Positions 1-8,752 of a DNA stretch of 64,000 nt are shown in pieces; the first letter of the stretch is position 1; every line of letters starts with the position of its first letter. This DNA is from CAIKMD01 sp963803265 (GTDB lineage Bacteria; Pseudomonadota; Alphaproteobacteria; ATCC43930; CGMCC-115725), in assembly GCA_963803265.1 (NCBI GenBank), contig CAWDLZ010000013.1:173351-237350 (forward strand), given 5' to 3'. The notes under the pieces are model-generated. The model saw only the letters and a program-made list of their open reading frames with translations. It was not told where the DNA came from and searched no databases. A program made the translations under genes and the position numbers.

Positions 1-2
1 AC

Positions 3-242
3 GACGATCTGCTGTTGCTGTGGCAGCGTCACGCCCTGACGGTCGTGTTCGTCACCCACAGCGTCTTCGAATCGGCGTTCCTATCGAACCGCGTCGTGGT
101 GATGACGAAGCGCCCAGGCCGCATCGTCGCCGACGTGACGGTGGATCTGCCTTATCCGCGCGACGGCGCCTTGCGCACCGCGCCCGCTTACATCGATTAC
201 TGCCGCCTGCTCTCGCGGATTTTGGCGGAAGCCTCGGCATGA
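3..242 (+). CDS. ABC transporter ATP-binding protein, C-terminal part (SsuB/TauB type)
   Basis: Only the last ~79 residues are in the window; the gene enters from the left edge. Visible is the switch/H-loop segment VVFVTHSVFESAFLSNRVVV, followed by MTKRPGRIVADVTVDLPYPRD, which is typical of the end of nitrate/sulfonate/taurine importer ATPases. The stop codon overlaps the start of the permease gene (ATGA at 239-242), so the two are translationally coupled subunits of one importer. The substrate cannot be told from this fragment. Confidence 0.85.
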   Translation, partial: DDLLLLWQRHALTVVFVTHSVFESAFLSNRVVVMTKRPGRIVADVTVDLPYPRDGALRTAPAYIDYCRLLSRILAEASA

Positions 243-1015
243 GCGCCCGCATCGCGGCGCCGCTGGCAGTGGGGCTCCTGATGCTCGCCGCGTGGGAGGC
301 GGTGGTGCGCATCAACGCGATCCCGCCCTATATTCTCCCGGGTCCCATTCTCGTCGCCGAGACGCTGTGGCGCGACGGACCGAGCCTTCTCGGCTCGTTA
401 TGGGTGACGGCGCGCATTACCGCCGCGGCGCTCGTCGCGGCGGTCGTCCTCGGCGGCGCCATCGCCATTCTCTTCGCGCAGTCGCGGCTGCTGGAGCTGA
501 GCTTTTTTCCCTATGCGGTGATCCTGCAAGTGACGCCGATCGTGTCGATCGCACCGCTCATCATCATCTGGGTCAACAACACCTTCCTGTCGCTGCTCGT
601 TTGCGCCTGGATCGTCGCGTTCTTTCCGGTCGTCGCCAACACTACGCTCGGCCTCAACAGCGCCGACCGCAACCTCGTTGCTCTGTTCCGACTCTATGGC
701 GCGTCGCGCTGGCAGGTGCTGCGCCATCTCCGCCTGCCCTCGGCGCTGCCCTATTTCCTCGCCGGCGTACGGATCAGCGGCGGCCTCGCCTTGATCGGCG
801 CCGTCGTGGCCGAATTCGTCGCCGGCACCGGCGGCACCGAAACCGGCCTCGCCTCGCGCATTCTCGAAGCAGGATACCGGCTCCAAATTCCGCTACTCTT
901 TGCGGCGCTGATCCTGCTGTCGCTTACCGGCATCCTGATCTTCGCCGCGCTATCCTGGCTGTCGAACCGGCTGCTGGCGCATTGGCACGAAAGCGCACTG
1001 CCGGAAGAAGATTAA
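239..1015 (+). CDS. ABC transporter permease (SsuC/TauC type)
   Basis: A 258-residue inner-membrane protein with about six hydrophobic segments. The cytoplasmic EAA-like loop (FRLYGASRWQVLRHLRLP, near residue 150) docks the ATPase in this family (BPD_transp_1). The length is usual for SsuC/TauC permeases. The ATG start overlaps the stop of the ATPase gene. No SBP is joined to the pair, but a decayed SBP C-terminus lies downstream at 1545-1847. The 3' end overlaps the convergent MaoC gene by 4 nt. This is the only importer permease of this type in the window although many matching SBPs are present. Confidence 0.9.
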   Translation: MSARIAAPLAVGLLMLAAWEAVVRINAIPPYILPGPILVAETLWRDGPSLLGSLWVTARITAAALVAAVVLGGAIAILFAQSRLLELSFFPYAVILQVTPIVSIAPLIIIWVNNTFLSLLVCAWIVAFFPVVANTTLGLNSADRNLVALFRLYGASRWQVLRHLRLPSALPYFLAGVRISGGLALIGAVVAEFVAGTGGTETGLASRILEAGYRLQIPLLFAALILLSLTGILIFAALSWLSNRLLAHWHESALPEED

Positions 1016-1467
1016 CTCGGAATGAGAATGCCGACCTGCTCGACGACGCAGGCGGGCTTCGCGGATCCCTCGAGCTCGACGGTCGCCTCGGTGGTGACGC
1101 GCACCCCTCGCGGCGCATCCTCGACGCCGAGCAGCCTGAAATGCGCGCGCACGCGGCTGCCGCTCGGCACCGGGGTGGGGAAGCGCACCTTGTTGCAGCC
1201 GTAATTAAGCCGCGCGGCGAGGTTCTCGACGCGGTAGGTCTTCTGCGACAAGCCCGCCAGCAGCGACAAAGTGAGGAACCCGTGCGCGATCGTGGTGCCG
1301 AAGGGCGATGCCTTAGCCCGCGCGACATCGACGTGGATCCATTGGAAATCGCCGGTGGCCTCGGCAAACCGGTCGATCATCGCCTGATCCACCGTGATCC
1401 AGTCGCTGGTGCCGAGCGCTTCGCCCGCCGCGCGCCTCAGCGCCGCGACATCCGCAAAAACCCGCAT
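1012..1467 (-). CDS. MaoC-family (R)-specific enoyl-CoA hydratase-like protein
   Basis: A 151-residue single hot-dog domain protein. The hydratase-2 motif is readable: EATGDFQWIHVDVARA followed by GTTIAHGFLTLSLL, with the catalytic Asp and His of the family. Members hydrate enoyl-CoA or act as related dehydratases in fatty acid or aromatic acid breakdown. The complete length and good motifs suggest a functional enzyme. It is convergent with the ABC permease gene, so it is not part of that operon. The exact acyl substrate is unknown. Confidence 0.88.
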   Translation of the reverse strand: MRVFADVAALRRAAGEALGTSDWITVDQAMIDRFAEATGDFQWIHVDVARAKASPFGTTIAHGFLTLSLLAGLSQKTYRVENLAARLNYGCNKVRFPTPVPSGSRVRAHFRLLGVEDAPRGVRVTTEATVELEGSAKPACVVEQVGILIPS

Positions 1468-1544
1468 GATTCGTCCTCCGCTGGAGCGCCGATCTTAGCG
1501 CGCCGCGACCGGCTTGACAGGCCCGCACCCGCCGCGGGCCAGAC

Positions 1545-1847
1545 TTACGTCTCTGGCGGGCCGGCGGCGCTCGCGGGCGCGGCCTCGCGGCTCGACTACC
1601 TCAAGGCGCACCTCGAGACCGCGCAAGCTTTCGTCACCGCGCTGGTGCGGGCGCCGAAATGGCTTCATGGGGCGTCGGTCGAGCAGATCATGGCTGTCTT
1701 GCCGCAAGAGTTCTATGGCGAGGATCGCGCGCTTTACGCCCAGGTGATGAAATCGAACCGCAAAGCTTCACCCCCGACGGCCGGACCACCCCGGGCGAGA
1801 TGCGCGTGAGCTACGAGCAGGAGTTCATCGAGAAGGCGAACCGGTAG
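1545..1847 (+). pseudogene. Remnant of an ABC substrate-binding protein (C-terminus only)
   Basis: Reading frame 1 gives a stretch typical of SsuA/NMT1-like C-termini (HLETAQAFVTALVRAPKWLH, then VLPQEFYGEDRALYAQVMKS). Near 1763 the similarity moves to another frame (FTPDGRTTPGEMRVSYEQEF) and ends at 1847. This needs a 1-nt deletion, and there is no N-terminal part or start codon. It is probably what remains of the SBP that once went with the importer at 1-1015. The call rests on family resemblance only. Confidence 0.6.
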
Positions 1848-1929
1848 GGGCAGAGTGCTTTCGCCGTCGTTGACAGGCGCAGGCGTCGGGCGGAACATTG
1901 GCCGGCTCGAAGGCCCAAGGAGACAAATC

Positions 1930-2766
1930 ATGGCGACCATCCGGCACATCGCGATCTTCACCGACGATCCAGTAAATCTCGCCGCTTTCTATGGCGAGGT
2001 TTTCGGCAAGAGCGTGACCGGGATCAGTACCGTCGGCAGCGCCTGGGTGACCGATGGCTACATGGATATCGCGTTGTTGCGGCGCCGTGGCGAGAACGCG
2101 CCCCGCGCGGGCATCCACCACTGGGGCTTCACGGCCGATCCGGCCGAGCGGCCCGCCATCCTCGCCAAGATGAACAAATACGGCATCGAGCCCTACAGCC
2201 CGTATGTCGACGCGCCCGACGCCCCGCGCCCCTATGCCGAGGACGCGGTGAAGGATCCCGACGGCAACCGGTTCGATTTGTCGACGGGCATGAAGGCCCT
2301 CAAATCCGCCACTGGCCAGACCCCGGCGGAGACCGCCAACTGCCCCAAGATCCGACACATCGCGCTGTTCTCGGACGATACGGCGCGGCTCGGAGAATTC
2401 TATTGCGACGTCTTCGGCATGAAGGTCACCGGCGAAAGCGACAACGCGGTCTGGGTGACCGACGGCTATGTCGATTTCGCGCTGCTCGCCCGCAGAAACC
2501 GCGCCAGCGCGCCCCGGGGCATCCACCATTGGGGCTTCACCGTCGCGGCCGCCGACAAGCCGGCGCTCTATCGAAAGCTGATCGCGCGCGGCCTGCCGCC
2601 CTCCGATCCGCGCGTCGAGGATCCGACCCTCTCGCGGCCCTATGTCGAGGACAAGGGCCATGACATCGACGGCAACCGCTTCGACCTGACGACGGGCAAG
2701 CGCGATATGGAAGTCGAGAAGGCGCGCACCGCCGAGCGGCTCAGGAATCTCGTTCCGGCGAAATAA
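1930..2766 (+). CDS. Tandem VOC-domain (glyoxalase/extradiol dioxygenase fold) protein
   Basis: A 278-residue protein made of two copies of a VOC half. Each starts with IRHIA(I/L)F(T/S)DD, has WVTDGYxDxALL and HHWGFT, and ends with DPDGNRFDLSTG or DIDGNRFDLTTG. The repeated His and the acidic positions fit a metal-binding VOC enzyme such as an extradiol-type dioxygenase or an isomerase; the substrate is unknown. The ATG at 1930 was chosen because AAGGAGA lies just upstream and the VOC fold begins immediately. The gene ends about 70 nt before the IS1182-family insertion. Confidence 0.85.
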   Translation: MATIRHIAIFTDDPVNLAAFYGEVFGKSVTGISTVGSAWVTDGYMDIALLRRRGENAPRAGIHHWGFTADPAERPAILAKMNKYGIEPYSPYVDAPDAPRPYAEDAVKDPDGNRFDLSTGMKALKSATGQTPAETANCPKIRHIALFSDDTARLGEFYCDVFGMKVTGESDNAVWVTDGYVDFALLARRNRASAPRGIHHWGFTVAAADKPALYRKLIARGLPPSDPRVEDPTLSRPYVEDKGHDIDGNRFDLTTGKRDMEVEKARTAERLRNLVPAK

Positions 2767-2838
2767 TCGGGCGGCCGTTCCTCGCGGTCCTTGCGCTCGG
2801 GTGGCTGACCGGCGCGGCGCCAAGTTCCGCTAAGGAAT

Positions 2839-4532
2839 CAGGCTGTGTGGAAACGTTTTTCGCTCTAAAAAAAGCGCACGCACCCGGGCGCGGTAGATCT
2901 CGATGCGACCGTCTGAGCCCATTTTGCTGCATCGAGTCAGGAATCGATCCTGGCGCAACCTCGAGCCACGCTGAGCGACCTGAACGGTCACACGGCGCGC
3001 ACAACAGTACACGCTCCTCAAGCCCGGATCGCCGCGAGGAGCGGTTTGATCCCAACGATGTTCATCACGCGCGTGAGGTTGTAGGCGAGCACGTGCAGCG
3101 CCATCTCGGCCGCCACCTTCGGCAGCGTCTTCATCAGAAAGTGCGTCGCCCCCATCCGCATCTTCAGCGTGCCAAACGGATGCTCGACGGTTTCGCGGCG
3201 CACACGCATGGCCTGCGGGTTCTGATCGAGCCGCGTCTGCGCGGCCTCGACAACGTGTTCGTGTTCCCAGCGTTTGATGCGGCGCTCGTTGGCCGTTGTG
3301 CACTGACCCTTGAGCGGGCATGTGCGGCACGCCTTCGTCAAGTAAATCCGCATCTTCTGGCCATCCTCATCAGCGGTGAAGTGGTGTGCCAGGTTCTCGC
3401 CGGCCGGGCAGCGATAGACATCGTTTTCGGCCGAATAAACAAAATCAGGTTTCCCAAAGCGGCCTGCCGACTTGGCGCCCGAGGTTTGCGGCTTGGGTAG
3501 TGTGACCGCGACGCCGGCCTGTTCGCATGCCAGGATTTCCTCACCTTTAAAGTAGCCCCGATCCGCAACGACGTCCAAGTTATCGCTGCGCAGCGCAGCT
3601 TTTGCCGCCTGCGCCATCGTCGCCAGTTGCGATCTATCCGTGCCGACGTTGATGACCTCGTGTGCGACAATCAGATGGTTCGTGGTGTCAACCGCACTTT
3701 GCACGTTGTAGGCCACCATGCCTGAGCCGCGACCGCTCGTTGCCATCGAGCGGCAATCGGGATCGGTCAGCGATATTTGCTTGTCGGGCGAAGCGAGCAA
3801 TGCCTTTTCAATCGCGGCCAGCCGCTGCACTTCTTCTTCAAGCTTCGCCAGCTTTTCCTTAAGCCGCGTCTTGATCAGCAGCACCGTTTCTGACGGCTCT
3901 TCTCCTGCGGCAGTCTGGCGGTCGGCGGTGTCGAGTTGGCTCATGTAGCGCGCCACGCTCTCTTCGATCTGCTTCTGGCGGCGCTGGATCTTGCCCTGCG
4001 TGAAGTTGTTGTCGCGACTGTTCACGGCCTTGAACTTGCTGCCATCGATGGCAACGCTGGCCTTCGCCAGCAGGCCCATCTTGCGGCACAACTCGACGAA
4101 TCGCACGCAAACCTTCCTGATCGCGGGACCATTGTCCTTGCGGAAGTCGGCGATGGTTTTGTGATCCGGCGCGAGCCGCCCCGTCAGCCACATCACCTCG
4201 AGATTGCGGCCAGCCTCACGCTCCAGCCGCCGGCTCGATTGGACCCGGTTGAGATAGCCGTAAATGTAGAGCTTGAGCATCGGCGAAGGATGGTACGCCG
4301 GCCGGCCGGTCGCTGCCGGATCGACGCCATCGAACCCGAGGTCGCGGAGTTCCAATGCATCGACGAACACATCGACCGCGCGAACAGGATTGCTCTCCTC
4401 CACCCAATCATCAAGGCATTCCGGCAACAGCGTCGTCTGCTGGCGATCCGCCCCTTGAATGAAACCCTTCATCATCCCCCCGCGTGATCCAGCAAAAGAA
4501 TCATATCATCGATGGGGTTTCCACACAGCCTG
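2839..4532 (-). mobile_element. IS1182-family insertion sequence, complete
   Basis: A 1694-bp element with 16-bp perfect terminal inverted repeats: CAGGCTGTGTGGAAAC at 2839-2854 and its reverse complement at 4517-4532. It is flanked by a 4-bp direct repeat GAAT (2835-2838 and 4533-4536), which I read as the target-site duplication. It carries one intact transposase gene on the minus strand. Both ends and the duplication are preserved, so the insertion is probably recent. Confidence 0.9.
3018..4475 (-). CDS. IS1182-family transposase
   Basis: A 485-residue DDE transposase without interruption. The N-terminus (LLPECLDDWVEESNPVRAVD, then GRPAYHPSPMLKLYIYGYLN) and the central RLAPDHKTIADFRKDNG segment are hallmark stretches of the IS1182/IS5-like group. 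The C-terminal part has a Cys-rich patch (CPAGE...CRTCPLKGQCTT) and then EHPFGTLKMRMGATHFLMK. It starts ATGATG behind a G-rich ribosome-binding site, just inside the right inverted repeat. It should mobilise the surrounding element. Confidence 0.95.
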   Translation of the reverse strand: MMKGFIQGADRQQTTLLPECLDDWVEESNPVRAVDVFVDALELRDLGFDGVDPAATGRPAYHPSPMLKLYIYGYLNRVQSSRRLEREAGRNLEVMWLTGRLAPDHKTIADFRKDNGPAIRKVCVRFVELCRKMGLLAKASVAIDGSKFKAVNSRDNNFTQGKIQRRQKQIEESVARYMSQLDTADRQTAAGEEPSETVLLIKTRLKEKLAKLEEEVQRLAAIEKALLASPDKQISLTDPDCRSMATSGRGSGMVAYNVQSAVDTTNHLIVAHEVINVGTDRSQLATMAQAAKAALRSDNLDVVADRGYFKGEEILACEQAGVAVTLPKPQTSGAKSAGRFGKPDFVYSAENDVYRCPAGENLAHHFTADEDGQKMRIYLTKACRTCPLKGQCTTANERRIKRWEHEHVVEAAQTRLDQNPQAMRVRRETVEHPFGTLKMRMGATHFLMKTLPKVAAEMALHVLAYNLTRVMNIVGIKPLLAAIRA

Positions 4533-4619
4533 GAATGATTGCGGCCACGCTCGATATCGCGAAGCTTTGTCCCGAGGAATACCCGTCCGCGAGATCCGCG
4601 AGCCCGCGCTTTCCCCGGC

Positions 4620-5627
4620 CTATTGGAGGCGCTTGTCCGCGGCCTCGACGTAGCTCAAATCGGTGTATTTGGCGAGGTCGAGATGCGTTTTGAGGACGCC
4701 CATGGTTTGCGCCATATCGACATTGGCCTGCAGCGCCTTCATGTTCGGCAGCCCCTTCGGGTCGCGATAGAAATCCTCATGATTGAAGGTGAATTTGTCG
4801 ATGACCTCCGGCGGCAGCTTCATGAAGTCGGAAACGATCTTGAGCATCGCGGGGCGATTCGCGGGATCGAGATACCAATGCATGATGCGCAGGTAGTCCT
4901 CGAGAAAATCCACCACCGCCGCGCCGTTCTTTTGCAGCAAAGCGCCATGCGCGACCCACGCCGTCATATCGGTCTCGCCGCCGACCGCATCAGCCGCCGT
5001 ATAGAGATCGCGCGCCGCGTCGCGCAGCTTCGGGTCGAGCGCGAAAGGATTGATCTCGGTGGTCAGATCAGCCTTCTTCTCCAGCAGCAGCGAATTCATG
5101 TTCGGGAAGGCGGCCTCGATGACGGTGTAGTCCTTGGGCCGCGTCAAGTGATTCTTGAAGAGCATGTATTCCATCTGGACGTCGATGCCGGCGCCAATGG
5201 AATTCGTTGCCAGAATCTTGCCCTTCAAATCGGCGACGGTCTTTATGGGGCCGTCCTTCAGCACCATGAATTCGTTGGTGCGCCAGCCGGGCACGCCGTC
5301 GCGGAATTCGTCGGCGATGATCTTCAGATCGTCCATCTTCGCATTGATGATCGCGAGGCCGAGCGTCGAATAGGCAAGCGGCGCCAGCTCGATTTCGTTC
5401 GCCGCCAGCGCCGTGATCATCGGCGGCGTGCCTTGAAAATGAACCGCCTCGAAGCTGTAGGACTGGTCCCAATGCTTCGCCACGTCCTTCTTGAATTCCA
5501 TGATCGAAGGCAGCTCGCCGGGTGCGGCGACCCAGCCGACGCGCAGCTTCACCGGATCGGCCTTCGCCGCGGCGGCGAGGCCCAGCGCGGCCGCGGCGAG
5601 AATCGCGCAAGTCTTGACCGAATTCAT
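4620..5627 (-). CDS. ABC transporter substrate-binding protein, NMT1/TauA-like
   Basis: A 335-residue exported protein. It has a signal peptide of about 22 residues ending in AAAAKA, then PVKLRVGWVAAPGELPSI. The later segments TVADLKGKILATNSIGAG and ADLTTEINPFALDP fit periplasmic sulfonate/nitrate-type binding proteins. It is most similar in layout to the SBP at 23614 (both start DPV(K/R)LRV and share a late motif of the type HEDFYRDP/TGDVYRSP). No permease or ATPase accompanies it. The ligand is unknown. Confidence 0.85.
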   Translation of the reverse strand: MNSVKTCAILAAAALGLAAAAKADPVKLRVGWVAAPGELPSIMEFKKDVAKHWDQSYSFEAVHFQGTPPMITALAANEIELAPLAYSTLGLAIINAKMDDLKIIADEFRDGVPGWRTNEFMVLKDGPIKTVADLKGKILATNSIGAGIDVQMEYMLFKNHLTRPKDYTVIEAAFPNMNSLLLEKKADLTTEINPFALDPKLRDAARDLYTAADAVGGETDMTAWVAHGALLQKNGAAVVDFLEDYLRIMHWYLDPANRPAMLKIVSDFMKLPPEVIDKFTFNHEDFYRDPKGLPNMKALQANVDMAQTMGVLKTHLDLAKYTDLSYVEAADKRLQ

Positions 5628-5662
5628 GGCTCCCCCCCTCTACGCTTGTCGAGGAGCCAGCT

Positions 5663-7807
5663 TTAAGCCGATCGGGCCAATCCCGCAAGAGCGCGTCTCG
5701 GCTTCGCCTCGGCGCGGCGCCAGATGCCGTCTTCTCCCGGCGTGAAGCCATTGTCGCGGTAGATGTTTCGCACCGGCGTATTGCGCGAGGTCTCGATGAT
5801 CCGGGCGGTCAGCAAGGGGCTGCCGCATGCGGCGATGACACGCGCGAGGAAGCTGTGCTCGACGCCGAGACCCATGACGCGGCAGCTCATGACGAAACCG
5901 GTGATCTCGTCCTCTTCGATCACGGCCGCGCCGACGAGACCGTGATCGCCGAACCGGTCGGCGACGTCGAGGGTGAAAAGCATCGCGGCTGGATTCGCCA
6001 ACACTTCTTTGAGCGCGCCAGCAGTGAATTTGCGCCCCGTCGTGTTGAACTGGGTCGTGCGCTGGAACAATTCCGCGATCCGCGCGAGCTTTGTTTCGCT
6101 GCTTACCTTCTCGACGCGGCATTGGATTTGCCGTGAAGCGAGGTAATCCGCCTCGTTCATGGTCTCGGCGCGAAACTGCTGCCGGCCGAGCTGCGCCTTG
6201 ACGAGGCTCGTTCGCGAGGCCGCTTCCTCGGTGATGCGCGGCAGCTGCAGCCGCGGGTCTTCGAGCAGCGCGCGGCGCAAGGCAAACAAATTATCGCCCC
6301 ACACCTCGATCTCTGGGAGCCGCTGGCGCACGCGGTCGCGCTCGATCGGGCGGTCGTCGATGAAGAGAAAGGCATCCTGCGCGAATCCGAGCTCGTCGGC
6401 GATCGACCGGATGTTCTCGACCTTGTCGTTCCAGTTGACGCGCCAGGTCACGAAGTCGTCGGGTGTCAGCAGCCGCTCGCGCGGATAGTGGTCCGGATAT
6501 CTCCACAGCTCGCGGATTGTAGCCTCGTCATTCTTGCTCACGCAGGCCAGGACGATTCCGCGTTTTTTCAAACACAGCAGCGCTTCGTGGATGCCGATGA
6601 AGAGCCCGATGTACGAGAATACCCCGCTCACTTCCGGCTCCCAGGCGAAAGGGCTGCCGGTCTCGGCCAGAACGCTGGGCCACAGCACGCCATCGAGATC
6701 GACGATCACGCATTTCTTGCGGTCGAGGCCGAGGGCGACCATGAGCGCATCGAGGTGAGCGCGCGCCGTGACCGCCTCGCGGCCGTAAGGGTCGCCATCG
6801 ACGAGCCGTGCCAAGAGTGCCGTATCGGGAAAAATTCCATGCACCGCTTCCTTCTCGCTTTCCGGGCGCTGCAACATCCAGCCCATCGAGCCGAAATGGG
6901 TGAAGCCGACCTGCCCGTCGTCGAGGAGGCGCGCCGAGCCCGCGGCGCCGAGCGCGGCGGCGATGTCGACCGCGTGAACGTTGACGAAGGACTCGACCAA
7001 ATCGGCAAGGGCGATGTTGGCCATGCGGAACCGCGTGCGGTGGCCGCCGAGGCCGCGCTCGGCGAGGCCGAGCGGCTGAACCGTCGGCTCGGGCAGATTG
7101 TCGATCAAAATGGGCGCAGCGCTGCGTTGGCGAAGCTGCGACAGGATGTGACGGGTCTCTCGGATATAGCCGGCATGGGCTTGCCCGGAATCGGGATCGC
7201 GCGGGATCAGGTGGCGCGCCTGCAACGCGCCGACGATGATCGCATCGTGCCGGCGCTCGCTGGCGAGCTGGAGATCGTTGGGAAAGGTCGCGGCGACGTG
7301 CAAATCGATGCCGCGACGCGCCGCCTCGCGCCGCAGGAAATCCGCCTCCATGTGGATCTCGCAATCGCCGAAGAGAATCACGTCGATTCGCTTCCCCGAG
7401 CCAGCCAGATCCGGAATGCTTCGCGCGGCGCTCGCGGCCCATTCGGGGCTCGAGCCCTCCATCGCCGCGCGGCGGTAGCGATCGAGCAGCGCGGCAGGGT
7501 CGCGCCCATGAGTCGCGCCGAGCTTCTCCGCGATCTCGGCGAGCTCGTCAGCTGGGTTCTGCTCGGTAAGAATGCCGCTTTCGGTCAGGGTTCGAACGAA
7601 GCCCGGCAGGATTTCGGCGTCGAACCCGACTGCCTGCGAAAGCTCGTCAAAAGCATCCGGCACCGCTCGCGGCGTGGCGAAGAAATCGACCACCATGCCG
7701 ACCGAGGCATCGACCGTCATGCGCAAATTCTTGATGGCGTGGACCAGCAATACTCGATCCCGGTCGAGCGGAAGCCGATGAATGAAGCAAGAGGTGCGCA
7801 ACGTCAT
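5663..7807 (-). CDS. FkbH-like HAD/GNAT protein with an extra N-terminal domain
   Basis: A 714-residue protein starting at MTLRTSCFIH; upstream sequence in the same frame is not protein-like. Residues 1-95 form a small helical, PqqD-like domain (inference). Residues 140-330 resemble the SGNH-like part of FkbH proteins. The HAD core begins at CVIVDLDGVLWPSVLAE (Asp370 and Asp372) and includes FLFIDDRPIERDRV. The C-terminal GNAT-like part has the FkbH signature QFNTTGRKFT. FkbH relatives load glyceryl or similar acyl units onto carrier proteins in polyketide or sugar pathways, but no carrier protein or synthase is nearby. Its job here is open. Confidence 0.8.
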   Translation of the reverse strand: MTLRTSCFIHRLPLDRDRVLLVHAIKNLRMTVDASVGMVVDFFATPRAVPDAFDELSQAVGFDAEILPGFVRTLTESGILTEQNPADELAEIAEKLGATHGRDPAALLDRYRRAAMEGSSPEWAASAARSIPDLAGSGKRIDVILFGDCEIHMEADFLRREAARRGIDLHVAATFPNDLQLASERRHDAIIVGALQARHLIPRDPDSGQAHAGYIRETRHILSQLRQRSAAPILIDNLPEPTVQPLGLAERGLGGHRTRFRMANIALADLVESFVNVHAVDIAAALGAAGSARLLDDGQVGFTHFGSMGWMLQRPESEKEAVHGIFPDTALLARLVDGDPYGREAVTARAHLDALMVALGLDRKKCVIVDLDGVLWPSVLAETGSPFAWEPEVSGVFSYIGLFIGIHEALLCLKKRGIVLACVSKNDEATIRELWRYPDHYPRERLLTPDDFVTWRVNWNDKVENIRSIADELGFAQDAFLFIDDRPIERDRVRQRLPEIEVWGDNLFALRRALLEDPRLQLPRITEEAASRTSLVKAQLGRQQFRAETMNEADYLASRQIQCRVEKVSSETKLARIAELFQRTTQFNTTGRKFTAGALKEVLANPAAMLFTLDVADRFGDHGLVGAAVIEEDEITGFVMSCRVMGLGVEHSFLARVIAACGSPLLTARIIETSRNTPVRNIYRDNGFTPGEDGIWRRAEAKPRRALAGLARSA

Positions 7808-8021
7808 CGGATCGTGGTATAGGGTGGCTTGGTTAAAAAAGTTACAATGCCCGCCGCGAGGCATTTCCCGAGGCGCTGCAGGCGATGGCGATGATCGCGA
7901 GCCAGATAGAGTAGTTTCCGATGGTATGTCCGGAACTTGCCGCCGCGCTATAGTGTTTTCTTTGACGCCGCTCGGGCGCGCGTTCGGCTCGAGGACGCCA
8001 AGGATTGGGAGAATCAGGACC

Positions 8022-8315
8022 ATGACCGAATCGAGCCAAAGCGAATCCGACTTCGCCGCGCTGCAGGGCGACATTGCCGCCTTGAAACGCGATGTCGCGA
8101 GCCTGCTGCAGCATTTGAAGGCGGGGGCCGCGAACGGTGCCCAGAGCGCCGCCGCGTCTGTCGATGACAGCGCGCGCCACCTCTATCGCAACCTCGCGGC
8201 CGAGGGCGAGCGGTCGGCCGAGGCGATCAGCCGACGGGTCGAGGAGAAACCCTTAACCGCCCTCTTGATCGCGTTGGGTGTCGGTTACCTCGCCGGTCGC
8301 GTGCTTTCGCGATAA
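8022..8315 (+). CDS. DUF883/ElaB-like small membrane-anchored protein
   Basis: A 97-residue protein. A hydrophilic, probably coiled-coil N-terminal half (DFAALQGDIAALKRDVASLL) leads to one C-terminal membrane helix (PLTALLIALGVGYLAGRVLS). This layout matches DUF883/ElaB-YqjD proteins, which attach to the inner membrane. The next gene starts 15 nt downstream and is also a membrane protein, so the two likely form an operon. Exact function unknown. Confidence 0.75.
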   Translation: MTESSQSESDFAALQGDIAALKRDVASLLQHLKAGAANGAQSAAASVDDSARHLYRNLAAEGERSAEAISRRVEEKPLTALLIALGVGYLAGRVLSR

Positions 8316-8330
8316 GCACCCGGCTTGCCG

Positions 8331-8732
8331 ATGAGCGAACTATTGAAGCTTGCCTTAGCGTTGGCCGAGGGGGTTGCCGTGCAGCGCGCTCGCCCCGCGG
8401 CCGCGCGCATTTGCTACGTCGCGTTCGCCGCCCTTTGCGCCGTCGCCGCTCTCGCTTGCGCTCTCGCCGCTCTCTGGATTTATGCCTTACCCTATGTCGG
8501 CGCAGCCGGGGCGCCGCTCGTCGTCGCCGGCGTTCTTCTCGTCCTCGTCCTCGCCTTGCTCGCGCTGCGTGGCTACGCTGGCCGGCGCCGGCTCGCGTCG
8601 CCCGAGGATATCGCGGCGACCGCGTTGCTCGGCGAGGTCGCGCGCCTGGTCAAGGAGCATAAGGGCGCGGTGCTGATCGCCGCGCTCTTCATTGGACTGC
8701 TCGCCGGAACGGACAAAAAAAAGCCCGAGTAA
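8331..8732 (+). CDS. Small integral membrane protein, YqjE/phage-holin-III-like
   Basis: A 133-residue protein with two strong membrane segments in the middle (roughly residues 28-50 and 56-78), a basic loop (RGYAGRRR) and an amphipathic tail ending in a third hydrophobic stretch (AVLIAALFIGLLAG). It follows the DUF883-like gene by 15 nt, as YqjE follows YqjD-like genes in other proteobacteria. The family match comes from layout and context, not a diagnostic motif. The start at ATG 8331 is preferred over TTG 8325. Confidence 0.65.
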   Translation: MSELLKLALALAEGVAVQRARPAAARICYVAFAALCAVAALACALAALWIYALPYVGAAGAPLVVAGVLLVLVLALLALRGYAGRRRLASPEDIAATALLGEVARLVKEHKGAVLIAALFIGLLAGTDKKKPE

Positions 8733-8752
8733 TTTCCGAGGGGGGAAACATC

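Noticed and set aside
292..1809. Long open frame on the plus strand through the permease and MaoC genes
   Set aside because: It is Arg/Pro-rich, lies out of frame with two well-recognised genes, and only its last part (1545 onward) resembles a protein, reported as an SBP remnant.
2766..2838. Signal-peptide-like stretch (FLAVLALGWLTGAAPSSA) just left of the IS1182 element, as a gene broken by the insertion
   Set aside because: There is no start codon, and removing the element with one GAAT copy gives a stop immediately after the junction.
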